Assembly (NCBI GenBank): GCA_964036275.1
Contig: OZ038436.1
Span: 24,154,639-24,218,638 of the forward strand
Length of the DNA: 64,000 nt
Origin: Litoditis marina
Lineage: Eukaryota; Nematoda; Chromadorea; Rhabditida; Rhabditidae
Direction of reading: 5' to 3'
The number at the start of each line of letters is the position of its first letter. Position 1 is the stretch's first letter. The notes beneath the pieces were generated by a model that was not told the origin of the DNA, ran no database searches, and saw only the letters and a list, made by a program, of their open reading frames with translations. A program made the position numbers and the translations under genes. Positions 21,495 through 33,306 of this stretch are shown one piece after another.

Positions 21495-21498
21495 ATAG

Positions 21499-22485
21499 TA
21501 CTAGCAACAGATTTTGGTGATGGTTTGGTTGGGAATACTAGACGTAGTTTCACATAAATTGAGTGATTCATGTAACTCACAATAGTAAAAACGAGTGTTT
21601 AGCTTGCCATAATGCTTGTATTCGTGATCGTATCAGTTCATTATGTCCCTGTACTCTCTCTCCTTCATCATATTTACAAAATTCCTGACTTTCTGATCAT
21701 CGACCATCGTGCGCTCGTAACTTATTGGGGGAGGTTGGTGGTTGCACCTTCTGCAGCCAGGCATACCCGGTCGGTTAGTTGCGTTCGTCACTTCAATGCC
21801 ACCCGTCCACCTCCAGCCTGCTCCAGCTGCCCGGTCCAAAGAGAAGCCTTGCCAACTCTCGTCTCCCACGCCTAGCCTTCCCTTTGACCGTTACGGGTTC
21901 TTGCACATATCCTCGACAATTTGTTTCCTGCAGTCGCTTATCGCGCGCAGCGCGAAGCGCTGTGCGAGATTTGTCTTTGGTCCGGCTAATGCGCGCCTCC
22001 GTTTTTTTAGTTTTCCCATAAAAAGGCTCAAATTCGCAAAACAGAACTTTTACGATTTGAGAAGTTTCTACAGCGTATTTGTGAGTTGTGTTTCAAATTT
22101 GAACAAAATCGGTTGAGTTTGAGCCAAGTTATGATGTTTTCGCTTCATCAAGAGCGCCAACTTCCGTCGTGTTTCCTTCCTTCCTTCCTTCCTTCCGTCT
22201 ATTTTGCTGTGATGCTATCTCTGCCAGAACTAACCAGATTTGGCTTAAATTTGTAGTATTAATAGAACTCGTATAGAAACGGAATGAGCGCAAATTTTTT
22301 TTTGAAAATTTTTTTTTAACCAAGTTACGACCTTTCGAAATAAATGTCTCTGCGTCTCTCCATTTTGTGCACTCTCTCGCTCTCTCTGTCAGGTCGGTTA
22401 TGCAAACTGTCTTGTAACTTAGGGTAACACAGACCGATTTCGATGAAAATTTAAATATGATACCATCGTGACTTTAATATAAGTA
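21499..22485. other. Non-coding repeat-rich sequence
   Basis: No exon recognised. Contains a (TTCC)n tract near 22168-22196 and AAGTTAYGA-type repeated phrases (22126, 22322) that suggest old repeat DNA. Confidence 0.45.
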
Positions 22486-22489
22486 AAAA

Positions 22490-23230
22490 GTATTCTATCG
22501 GTGACGTCAGTCAGGATTCTGGAGACCCGATGACGTCATCTTTGAAAAGTGCAAAGTTGACGTCAAATATTTCTCCAAATTATGACAACAGTTGGCAAGT
22601 GGGTTATTAACGATGGAGCTCCATCGGAAGGTGTCGTATTCTGGGATTCTGAAAGCCAGATGACGTCATATTCAAAAGTTCAAAGTTGACGTCAAATATG
22701 TTCTCAAATGATAATAATAGTTGGCAAGTGGGGTATTAACGGTGAAACTTCATCTGAACATGACGTATTCTGGGATTCTGAAAGCCGAATGACGTCGTTT
22801 TTGAAAAGTGCAAAGTTGACGTCACATATACTTTCAAATGATGGTAATATCTTAGAAAAGGTCAATTAACGGTGGAACTCAATCTAAAAGTGACGTATTC
22901 TGGGATTCTGGAGACCAGATGACGTCATTTTTGAAAAGTGCAAAGTTGACGTCACATATATTTTCAAATGTGAAAATATCTCAAAAATGGTATATTAACG
23001 ATGAAACCTTATCTAAATATGACTTATTCTGGAATTCAGGAGGCCAGATCCCAGATGACGTTGACTTTGAAAAAAATTGACGTGAAATATGTTTTCGAAT
23101 GCTGAAAGTTTCTAAAAAATGGTCAACTTACGATGAAACTTCATTCAAACATGACGTATTTTGGGATTCTGAAGGGCACATAAAGTAAGTTTTTAGAACT
23201 GCAATGTTGACGTCATTTTTTTCGAATGGT
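22490..23230. repeat. ~130-bp diverged tandem repeat with TGACGTCA motifs
   Basis: The anchor CGTATTCTGGGATTCTG recurs near 22635, 22764, 22894, 23023 and 23155 (spacing 129-132), with an earlier partial unit near 22505. Most units carry GATGACGTCA, GTGCAAAGTTGACGTCA and a following ATAT-rich part. Units are clearly diverged. Confidence 0.85.
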
Positions 23231-23253
23231 GGTAATACTTAACAAGTGGTTCA

Positions 23254-23447
23254 TTAAAGGGGGACAGAAAGGAAAGTTAATATGAAAGAGCTTATCAAGA
23301 GAAACCGATATGTATAACTTTTAATTCAAACTAACGAACCTAATTTGCAAACGGTTGTTACGTGTTGTTACCTGTTTTGGCGCGTGCAACGTTATATTTA
23401 GGTACCCCGGGGTACCTAAACTAGCTTTCCTTTCTGCCCTCCTTTAA
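23254..23447. mobile_element. 194-bp TTAA-flanked MITE
   Basis: TTAA then AGGGGGACAGAAAGGAAAG at the left; CTTTCCTTTCTGCCCTCCT then TTAA at the right. The inverted ends match those of the 3.49-kb element at 50617-54103, so this may be an internal-deletion relative. Confidence 0.75.
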
Positions 23448-23524
23448 GAAAACAATTTTATCCGCACCGTACAGATCAAACCACCTCTCTACATACCTAC
23501 GGCATGTATACAAAAACAGAAAAA

Positions 23525-24252
23525 TTCATGAAAAAGTGGGGGCCCAACGACTGTGAGATTTGTCTTCTGCTGTGCGCCCCCTAGACAGCTACTCTCAAAT
23601 GGAGCAGCTACTGCTACAAAAACCGAAAAATACTAATATACTCAAGTATAACTGTTCATTACAAACATACAAAAGTCGTAAAATATTTTTTTCAAACCTG
23701 TAAACTAGAATCTGCAAATAACCGAAAATTACTAACATACTCAAGTATAACTGTTCATTACAAACATACAAAAGTCGTAAAATATTTTCTCAAACCTGTA
23801 AACTAGAATCTACAAATCACAGATGTTAACTCAACGTAGTCAACTATAGAGTTCCTGGTTTTGTGCACAATGGTTGGCATTTCTTGTCATTACTCCAATT
23901 CTAGCTGCTATAACGTTTTTAATGTTATTCCACAGTTGTTCTCTCTTTCGCAGCTGTGACTTGTGGATTCTAGTTTACAGGTTTGAGAAAATATTTTACG
24001 ACTTTTGTATGTTTGTAATGAACAGTTATACTTGAGTATGTTAGTAATTTTCGGTTATTTGCAGATTCTAGTTTACAGGTTTGAAAAAAATATTTTACGA
24101 CTTTTGTATGTTTGTAATGAACAGTTATACTTGAGTATATTAGTATTTTTCGGTTTTTGTAGCAGTAGCTGCTCCATTTGAGAGTAGCTGTCTAGGGGGC
24201 GCACAGCAGAAGACAAATCTCACAGTCGTTGGGCCCCCACTTTTTCATGAAT
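23525..24252. mobile_element. 728-bp foldback element with ~290-bp arms
   Basis: Left arm from ATTCATGAAAAAGTGGGGGC is the near-exact reverse complement of the right arm ending at 24252. Each arm contains two direct copies of a ~100-bp block (CTCAAGTATAACTGTTCATT). The unique centre is about 23820-23960. No ORF. The terminus resembles that of the 36005-37654 element. Confidence 0.9.
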
Positions 24253-24875
24253 TAATTATTGGAATTGCACATTTTTTATTCGTGACTCATAAGTGTTTAG
24301 AACTTTTCAAAACAAACGTCTGTTGATAATATTATCATGATAATTCCAATTTAAATCCCGGTTTTGATATAGTCCCAACGAAACCTAACTTCACAAAATC
24401 ATCTCTACAATAATATAAATAGATAATCCCGAAAGTGTTTCATAATAATTACGTCACTACAAAAACAGGTATAATCACCGTTCAATCGTACTACACTGCA
24501 AATTGCATCCATCTATAACTACAAGCGCGTAACTGGGATACCATTCTTCCATCTATTTTTTCCTTCTTTTATCCAACAATTGGAGTGCCACATTTCAAAA
24601 TGTGGAAAGTCACATGTTGAATAAATCTATTCTATTCTATTCTATTCTATTTCTTGTCTCTTACATCGCGACGGAATGTAAGAGCAGAGAAATAGCGTAT
24701 GTTTGAAGATACGCAGAATGGGAGGAAAGTGCCGGAATCTTCTAGCATACGCACTTAAAGTATGCGGTGTGAACACTGTTGAGCGCAAGGTTGTTTCGGT
24801 TTCTCAGTTCATTCCGTTTTCAACCGTTAGAACATCTATATAGAAAAAGGCTTACAGTATATATTCTTTCTTCAG
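24253..24875. other. Non-coding flank with LINE tail and MITE end
   Basis: Holds the TCTAT-ended repeat (24512-24655) and one arm of the TATGCTAG MITE (~24650-24760). Confidence 0.5.
24512..24655 (+). repeat. LINE-like 3' tail, copy 2
   Basis: CAAGCGCGTAACTGGGATACC, then CAATTGGAGTGCCACAT, a GTGGAAAGTCACATG stem and five ATTCT/TCTAT units. Confidence 0.6.
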
Positions 24876-24997
24876 CTCAATCGATCCATATATTGATAAG
24901 AACGCCGCTATCGTGGCAAACGGATCCATTATTTTGGATTTCGCTTACAAGAATGTGGCCTTCCCTGAGGACATTGCAACTCAACGGATGAAAAATG
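24876..24997 (+). CDS. Isolated host exon, unknown protein
   Basis: 122-nt exon between TTTCTTCAG and GGTGAGT. Translation in the open phase includes SIDPYIDKNAAIVANGSI and ends near QRMKN. Splice sites and composition support a real exon. Neighbouring exons were not identified, and a SINE and LINE fragments follow. Confidence 0.5.
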
Positions 24998-25182
24998 GTG
25001 AGTATAATTCAAATCGATGGAAATAATGTTTTGTAGAATGATTTGTAGAATGGATACGCAGTTACCGTTGACGTCAGGTTAACAATTGAATAGACTTAGA
25101 GAAGAACAGTTTTATTTGGTTGGAATGTTGCCATAAAACAGAACTACCAACTCAAATCCTCCAATATCAAAATAATGAAGCA

Positions 25183-25380
25183 TAGTCAGTGCCAACAGAG
25201 AAGCGGGGGGGGGGGGTACTGTATGTCTCAATTTCCACTGTGTACAGACACATGTCTTCGATTCCAGAGCCCTTTTGCAAGTACTCTTGTAGCGCAGTGG
25301 CTAACGCACAGTTCCGAATCTATTGCTCGCAGGTTCGATTCCGGCGAGAGACCAAAGCTTATAAGGATGGCGACCGCTAG
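25183..25380 (+). repeat. tRNA-derived SINE, copy 6
   Basis: Leader AGTCAGTGCCAACAGAGAAG followed by a poly-G run, A box TAGCGCAGTGGCTAACGC and B box GGTTCGATTCC near 25332. Confidence 0.8.
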
Positions 25381-25956
25381 ATTACACTACTGAAGACTGC
25401 ATCGAAGGATTGTCTAGCTAAACGTTCTTCTACATTGTTGATTCAATTGTTCCCGCTCAGGTACATGGGTGTACCTCCGCTCAAGGTCGATAAGTTGGAG
25501 TGTATATTGAACTGATCTCCAAGGATCGCGTAGATACATCGCTTCAACGAGTGGGGGGCTGAACTTCAATACTGAAAATGTTCACTTTCTATCCCCTACC
25601 CTCAAACTTTCGCGTTGCAGGTGATGGATTGAATCATCATCCCCCGGTGGGAGAGGGCGGTCAAACTACATGTCCCCGAAAGCAATACAAACTGCGAAAG
25701 TTGGGGTTAAAGGCTATGTTCCCTCTGCCGCCTAAAGCAAACCAAACCTCACAACTGTTCTTCTATCTCTCGTTTTCATTTTCACGAAAGCAGCTTTTGC
25801 GATGGTTTGGGTCTGTAATCTATACTCTTCCATCTATTACTGCGTGCTGTTGTGCAAAGTATTTCACTTTAACAACATCAAATAATATCGGGAAAGTATG
25901 AAATTATTTATTTAAAGTACCCGCAACAACACAATCAAATTTATTCACAGTCTGAC

Positions 25957-26670
25957 ATGGATTTCATATTTATTTTAAAACCTGATTATGTACAGTTCAA
26001 CATTGGCTTTAATAGTCCAATTGTTGAAAGTGGATGTACTGTGTTTAATTCAGATAAAGGTGCTGTAAAAGCACTTGAATCCGTGCAAAACGACTTCACT
26101 AGGAAGTTGTTTATGAGGAAAGGAGGCTACACTTATTGTAAAGTACCTTCATCTGAAGTGCGAAATAGAATACTCGGTCTGACATCTCTCCTCAGTCGTA
26201 GAGATAGATTTGATCTGGTCATGGTGCACAAAACTTTAATTGGTCAGATAGGTTTGAAACCTTCGAACTTTTATTGTTTTTCAAACTCCAGAACTAGAGG
26301 ATCAACCTCAAAACTGAGTTTTCCAATGCCAAAAACAAAGTTGCGTCAACAATTTTTCTCCGTGCGGGCAGGCTCAAAATACTTGAAACTAAGTAAAAAG
26401 AAAACTTTGCCATTTTCAGTTGCTGGGTTAAAACGAATAATAACATAATATTGTGACATATGTACTGTATTGACTGACTGTTTACGATGTAACTATTGCC
26501 ATATTATCCATTCGTGTACTGTATATTACCTGTGTTTTCGGTTTAGAATTTGTCTCCAACTTGTTGTAATATCTTTTCACGTTTCAACCATACTGTCTTT
26601 GCAATCTCGACAATGTTTTCCATGTTATCCATTTATCTTATCACACGCTTCATTTGCGTGATAAATTCAT
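25957..26670 (+). pseudogene. CR1-like LINE, 3'-terminal fragment
   Basis: Frame 25957-26448 carries the C-terminal part found after the RT in CR1/Jockey-type ORF2: EVRNRILGLTSLLSRRDRFD, a KLSFP segment and a basic end. It is followed by a ~200-bp 3' UTR ending TTCATTAATTCATTCAA, an ATTC-type tail. The upstream RT is absent, a typical 5'-truncated insertion. Confidence 0.65.
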
Positions 26671-27096
26671 TAATTCATTCAATAGAAAACTCACGTCTGA
26701 TTTTCTTTGTGTAAGAAACCAAACCTAAGGTCAGATCATTATGTTGTAATGAAAAAAGCTTCAAAAAATCACTGTACAAAAAATAAATCGGAAGAAACTT
26801 TCCGATGTATAGAAATTGATGAATCAATTCTGATCACATATTGTGATGTGTTAAATGTGTCGATCACACATAGGCTCAATTTCCGTTGTACCGGCTGAAT
26901 AGTGGAAACTCTATCATTTTTCATCCAGTGCCCGAAAATCTTTTCTCACATAGAATTGTTTGTAATAATCATGATCCGCGGAGAACTGAGAGAAATAACG
27001 TCCACAAAAACACAGTTGTATCGAAATAGTTGAGTTAAATCATGAAACTCAGAGGAGTTTTCTGGTCTTTGACGGTTAAGAAGTACGTAACATAAA

Positions 27097-28149
27097 GTGC
27101 TACACATCCTAGCCAAATTAGGAGTGAGGGGTAACTTTTGGTGTTGGATTTCGTCTTTTCTCAAAAATCGTTCTTGCAAAGTCAATATTAATGGTTCTCT
27201 CTCGTCATCTTTTGATGTTATAAGTGGTGTGCCTCAGGGTTCAGTTCTTGGTCCAATACTGTTTTTGATCTATCTCTTTGATTTACCAAAAATCATTCCA
27301 TCATGTCGCGGCGTACGCTTGTATATGTTTGCTGATGATCTAAAAATGCTGAAAACTATTCAAACCGATTCTGGTACACATGTTTTGCAAGCCTGTATAG
27401 ATTCTCTAGTCTCCTACATGACAGCTCGACAACTCAAGTTGTCACCAACCAAAACTCGCATAATGCATTTTGGAAAAACAAACCCATGTCACTGTTATAC
27501 GCTTTATGATCAGATATACCTTGAAACTACTGAGACTATGAAAGATTTAGGTATTCTTGTTATTAATCGTCTCACGTTCACTACGCACATGGAAAACTTG
27601 ACTAGGAAGGCGCGATGTGCTATGTTTATCATTCTACGACTGTTTGCAAACCCCAACTCAAAATGTGTCATTAGATTATTCAAATCTTTCGTGCTACCTA
27701 TTCTTGAGTATGGTTGCAGTGTATGGAGCCCTTACCTTAGAAAGGATATTATATGCATTGAAAATGTGCAACGAACTTTTACTAGAATATTGTACTGTAA
27801 ACTGAACAGAGTCTCGCCAAGAAACGCACCTTCGTATGAAAACCGATTGAAAATGTTTAAACTCGAGCCCCTAGCTGTGAGAAGAGTGAAAATCGACTTG
27901 ATCAACTTCAAGCAAATTTTGAATTCTGTGTCGCCATTGAAATTTTCAAACTTTTTTGTATTGCGCCCGACCGGAGGCCGAAATAGTCAATTTGAAATTC
28001 AAATAGACTTTACGAAGTTCAATCCGTATTATCACTCTTATTTCATGAGAATACGTCGTTGGTCAAAATTACTTCCAACATCATTTTATGGTGCAAACAT
28101 GTCTCAATCTGAGCATAAAGAGTTTCTTTCCAAAATAAAAGTAGTTTGA
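27097..28149 (+). pseudogene. CR1/Jockey-like LINE reverse transcriptase fragment
   Basis: 350 codons, open. The RT core shows SGVPQGSVLGPILF and the catalytic MFADDLK, then the thumb and the C-terminal region with VQRTFTRILY and NRLKMF. Endonuclease and N-terminal RT are missing, so it is a 5'-truncated copy. The C-terminal half is similar in layout to the fragment at 25957, suggesting related LINEs. Confidence 0.85.
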
Positions 28150-30911
28150 TGTGTACACATTTACTCTACTCGAAATTTCAGTTACTGTTTGTCAAGATGT
28201 GGTTGATGATCTTGCAATTCAAATGCTGTTCAGTGTTCCAAGACCGATGTGTTCCGTGATGCTCCGTTCCGCCAAGACAACATAAATGATAAAATACAGC
28301 GATTAGTAGTTGTGGCACTCCAAAACTATCGCCGCAATTAGTTGTAGAGCTCAGGATGTGACAAAATCTCTCTCATCATTCCATTTCTATACATACACAG
28401 TGTGGACATAACGGTGATTGTCCAAAACGGCTCATTATCTCCAATAGTGCTAGTGAGAGAGGGTGAAACATGTCTTGGTTGGGATTGAGCCTTCAAAAGC
28501 CTACACTAGCACAAAGATGTTTGAATATATATCCCTATGCATATATGGATGGTCACAAATGTTTTCTATGTCTTATTAGGTGGGATGACATTTATGTCTA
28601 TCCGCGGTGTTGCGAAGTGCGGCCGTTCTCTGTACTCTGTGGTAGAAATCTGATCTACGAAGTGTCATTGGTTAGGGGCAACGTTACTAACTGAACCGTC
28701 TTGACACTGGATAGCATTGTTGCATGCATGATCGAACTATTCGATTTTTGGTATAGAGTTACAAGAACGGGCAAACTCAAAACAGCGCAGAGTTTATGTC
28801 TTATTACTATGTATTTTGTGACCGTCTATTGCATCCCTCTGTTTTTACACATGGCACAGCCAACGTGCATACATCTCATCCCAGCCAAACATGCCAATCC
28901 GGATGATCTCTTCACAAAACATATCTTCATTACAACGTATCTTTCAAGATAACTATTGTCCCACAAATCATTTGGTTCAATCGCCGTTGTCCAGCACTGT
29001 CAAATTGCATGTAATATTATGAGCGCGTAACAGGGTAACCATACCCTTTTTCTTCTCAACTTTTCTCTCCATTTACTCCATTGGAGTGCCACATACTATG
29101 TGGAAGTCACGTGTTAAATCACGAATAAATCTATTCTATTCTATACGTTAGCTGGAATGCGGTTGAACATGAATACGAGGCAAAAACCTGAGAACCAGAG
29201 CTGAGCGATGAGCAATGCTGGCTCGTGGTTGTATCTGTAAATTCATAATCAATTTCAAATTGTAATTGTAACATAGCGGTGGTCAGATACATCAGACCCA
29301 AATGTATGTACGCCATATTCATAGGCTCTTTTCTAAACGGAATAATGTTCATTCACGAATGACATGCTAGATATATACCAAAACAAATGGGAGCGAATGA
29401 TTTTCACTGTCAAAAGTCGGAACAGGGATCTAACCATATATGCCCTTCAAAAGAAATCAGAGCATGACAAAACACAAGCATTATTGTGGTCGATAATGTT
29501 ACCGAACATACATCACTGCGGTGCCTTTGAACTGCCAATTCTCTGTTAGTTGAACATTTTATTCACCTGGAAAGCTGTCCGGAAAAATTTCTTGCCAGTT
29601 TTTTTGTAATTTGTGAAACAGTTTTCGAGAAATTTGCTGTGATCTATGGTTTACCCCTTGATAATACTCATCCCCCAACCTGAGCTCCGTTTTACTAACG
29701 AGCTATTATAGAAAACACAAGTGGGACAATTAATTTGGTTCGGCCTCAGCCTGGACCTAAGTTAATGTACTGAAAGTGGATCGATTATTGTGTTTTTTAA
29801 TTGCATTCCAGTTGCGGCGGTTGGTTTCTACTGCCTCCCAGAGAGCTGAGTATATTAATTTTAAGTGATTTAGGTATTGTTTTCAACTCCTCTCTATCGT
29901 AATATTAGAGATTTGATCATAAAATGATTAAGAGTACTCGGAACTGGTTGGTTAGTTTATAAAACAACTTCACTTCTCCGATTTCTGTAACACAATAGAA
30001 AATTATGAAACTAGAACCGAAACAGAGACAAATTCTGAACAGAGACAAAACCAAAACAGAGAAAAGAACATGCTCAAACTACCACGCGAAGGGACAGTAG
30101 TTTCGAACGAAAAATGTGGGGATGAAAATAAAATATTCCCTATACATTGTTCCATGTTTCAACTCCTGCAGGGCTGAAATAGAGGATTGACATTGTATTA
30201 CTGAATCGGTTTCACAACAACAACTAACTCAGTTATCCAGAGACTACACCTTACTAGTACATAATACGTAGGGAATCAATGAAATAACACACCACATTGA
30301 ATCCAATCAAGCAACAACCGTTCTCAATCGAACAGACGGAAACATAATCGAAAATTCGGGAGCGCAGAAATGTAACATAACAGCGGAAGAACAGCAGTCT
30401 TGCTACTCTACACACCGTAATGTAAGATATACGGTATCCTCTACTCTGCGAGATTACGGGAAAAGCATGAAAACTCAGCATTATACTATAGTAAAAACTA
30501 AATAACAACAGACATAGTGAAGAGTTATAATATCAACAAATCAGTTTCACTACACACATATGCAGCGGCAAACTGACAAATGATCTTTTTTCAACCTCAA
30601 TCGACGGAAGATGATGATTTGAATGAGAGATCGGAGACTATGCAACGAACTGTAGAGAGAACAACACATACTAGTGGTGCACAAGCACGTGAAACATTTC
30701 AAACACAGCAGAACTCAAAGACTAGCGAGAACAAAGTGTACGAAATGTGCAATGGCAAAGGGCACGATTTACTTGTAGTAGAAGTGGTTTCTCTTCATTC
30801 GTCCAGCACCAGATTTCTCTTTTCCCTGGCCGCGAGAATGCATGAGCGAGAGTGTCCGACATGGGGCTGTCTCTCGAAGCCGGTCCCTGGACGCCACTGA
30901 ATTATATACAC
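28150..30911. other. Non-coding region
   Basis: Contains the GTGGCACTCCAAAACTATCG repeat (~28312, shared with ~8770) and a LINE-like tail (29019-29146). Open frames here show no domain or good splice context. Confidence 0.45.
29019..29146 (+). repeat. LINE-like 3' tail, copy 3
   Basis: GAGCGCGTAACAGGGTAACC, ATTGGAGTGCCACATAC, GTGGAAGTCACGTG, then ATAAATCTATTCTATTCTAT. Confidence 0.6.
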
Positions 30912-31103
30912 TATTATAGTAGGTGCCAAAATTATAAAACAAATTCTCGCCGGAATCGAACATGCGAGCAAAAGTTTCGTAGCAGGCCGCTAACCACTGC
31001 GCTATAAGACACGATATCTTTCGGAATCGAAGACATGCGTGCGTAAACAGCGGAAAGTGATATATACAGTACTCTCCCGCCTTTCCGTTGGCGACGACTA
31101 TAT
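30912..31103 (-). repeat. tRNA-derived SINE, copy 7 (reverse)
   Basis: Reverse complement shows leader TAGTCGTCGCCAACGGAAAG, an A-box region ATAGCGCAGTGGTTAGCG and a B-box-like GTTCGATTCC. The only minus-strand copy in the window. Confidence 0.85.
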
Positions 31104-31548
31104 ACTACATTATCATTTTTGAGAATTGCGGAAGAGTTGGTGATGTAGACATATTATTGGATCATGGCATTTGAAACGTCAATTATAGTTTTGAATTCAC
31201 AACTCTGACATCGGTACATTGTACATGAAATGTTTGAATAGTTTCTACATTCCCAAAAAAGGTTATAAAGCTCTCTTCGAATGAGTGATTTCAGGAGCAA
31301 ACTACAATAATGACTAAACCATGTAACGGAGACCAGCAAGTAATGTCTTTTCCATTTCTTTTGCTATTGCTGGAGCATTAATACAAGACCTCCGAGTTAT
31401 AATACGGATGATTATACGTTTATGAAAGGTAGTTCTATTTTTACTGAGAAAGTGAGTTATTCGCGCATTAGATTCTGATTTCGTACTACAAATAGCGCCT
31501 TCGACACGTATTCGACTTTCCAGATGTATTGATACGGTTTCGGCGGTT

Positions 31549-31790
31549 TACACTTGCAACCGGGTTGCATGCAACCAAAATTCAACCCAGTTGCACGTGT
31601 ACAAAACTGGTTGCTTTTCAAATGCAATCAAATTTACCTTTTTGATTATGTTAAGTGATTTTGGTTGCATTTGAGATGCAACCGGGTTTCATTTGGGTTG
31701 CAACCCGTTTGCATTTGGAAGCAACCAATGGTTTCGCACACATGCAACCCGGTTGCATTTTGGTTGCATGCAACCCGGTTGCATGTGTAA
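31549..31790. mobile_element. ~242-bp MITE built from GGTTGCA/TGCAACC motifs
   Basis: Left TTACACTTGCAACCGGGTTG and right arm (reverse complement TTACACATGCAACCGGGTTG) form inverted repeats of about 34 bp with one mismatch. The interior also has many TGCAACC/GGTTGCA copies on both strands. Confidence 0.7.
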
Positions 31791-32005
31791 TTGGCCTACG
31801 ATTTCAAAATAATTTATGCATACTGAATGACACTGAATGACCCGCTCAGATATGTAGTGGTTGGAAAGTGAACAGGAATGGTTGAAAATGTCTTCTCTGA
31901 GCGGCACAGTGCGAAATCAGATGCAATGATCTACGAACTATTCTTTCCTTTTGACTAGAACTGTAGTTTGCAGTTTGCTGTCCATTTTTGTCCCCCAGAG
32001 GTACT

Positions 32006-32163
32006 TATGCTAGAAGATTCCGGCACCTTCATCCCATCCTGCGTCTTCTCAAACAAACGCTGTTTCTCTGCTCTTACATCCCGTCGCGATGTATGAGACG
32101 AAAAATAGTGAGGAAGAGCGAGAGACGCAGGATGAGATGAAAGTGCCGGGATCTTCTAGCATA
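32006..32163. mobile_element. 158-bp palindromic MITE (TATGCTAGAAGAT family)
   Basis: Left TATGCTAGAAGATTCCGGCA and right TGCCGGGATCTTCTAGCATA are inverted, with GATGAGATGAAAG and GACGCAGGATG also paired. GTACT/GGTAC flank the ends. Single arms of the family are at 8625 and ~24740. Confidence 0.8.
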
Positions 32164-32466
32164 GGTACTCTGTACTTTCGCGGTATGGGTGAATCTTCTT
32201 TGCACCGAATCCACTTCTCTTGGAGACTTTTCTGCAGGAGTGGCACTCATAGTCAGTGTACTTCTCCGTGATACTCTGAACGAGAAATTGTATAAAAATC
32301 ACACAAATATAGTCTATTTCATTTCCATTCACGAGCTCGGAAGCAACCTACGTTTTCATGCTTTTTTGGTTTTTTATGCAATTGCTTCTATGTTGTCGAA
32401 AGAGAGAGTGATGACATTTCTAGTCGGCAAAGTTATCGGGGATAACCGATTCAGGCCAACTCTCAG

Positions 32467-32590
32467 TTAAAGAAGGACGATAATGTGGACCTCTCCCGTG
32501 TCAACGGTCCTTGAAACTGCAATTGAAAAATGTATTGCAGTTTGAAGGACTGAAGCGTTGCGATTGGACCACATACTCGTCCTTCTTTAA
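32467..32590. mobile_element. 124-bp foldback MITE with TTAA ends
   Basis: TTAA, then AGAAGGACGATAATGTGGAC; right side GTCCACATACTCGTCCTTCT-type arm, then TTAA. An inner stem pairs GGTCCTTGAAACTGCAAT with ATTGCAGTTTGAAGGAC. Confidence 0.85.
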
Positions 32591-32856
32591 CTGACTTACT
32601 GCAAAACCTCTTTCAAATGTTTATCAACACTCTAATATATGCTCACCTTTTTCCTCTAGGCACGTTTTGCCTGTCTTTGGTATATTTTCATGATTTACGT
32701 AGACAGCATTCGTGTCTTAACGATTTTCGTATCCTATATGTAGTTTAAGATTTTGTTTCTTACAAAATTTGAAGTCAGAAGAGCGGCTGGCTACACTGCA
32801 CTTTGTTAAATTGGGTTGAAATGTTTTGCGTTAGAACTATATCTAGTGTTACATAC

Positions 32857-32999
32857 CTTTCGGTTCAAAACAAAGACGAATCCAGAGCGATTTGGAACAT
32901 CCACCAAGTGATGCAACGGTCCGGCATCTACAAACACAGTTCGGTCATTTGATATATCTGTGTATGGTTCCGGTCTCAGAACGATTAGCGTCAATTTTC
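32857..32999 (-). CDS. Host exon, unknown protein
   Basis: 143-nt exon: acceptor AATCGCAG, donor CGAAAG|GTATGT. The open phase contains LRPEPYTDISNDRTVFVDAG and ends near FVLNRK. Coding character is good. No family was recognised. It may belong with the exon at 33307-33641 upstream on the same strand. Confidence 0.5.
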
Positions 33000-33306
33000 T
33001 GCGATTGGCCAGCTACAAAAGCGAGAGAGTATGCAGGTCAATGAGGCCGCAGTCGTCGTCTGCGTCTCTCTGGTCTGCACACTCTCTCGTCGAGGCCGCT
33101 ACAAAAGTAGCTGACCAATCTAAAGACTCTACACACTTGAGCAGGCAGTTTGAGTGTGTCACTGTAGATGTAGGAAAAAGAAGTGCGTGGAACAGTTCAA
33201 AAGTACGAGCGGTATAGGGAAAAGTTTGAACTACTATCTAGTTATAGCTGGAGTTCCGTTTTTCTTTGCTGAACTGAAATTCATCTTCATACTCAATTTA
33301 TCGAGG

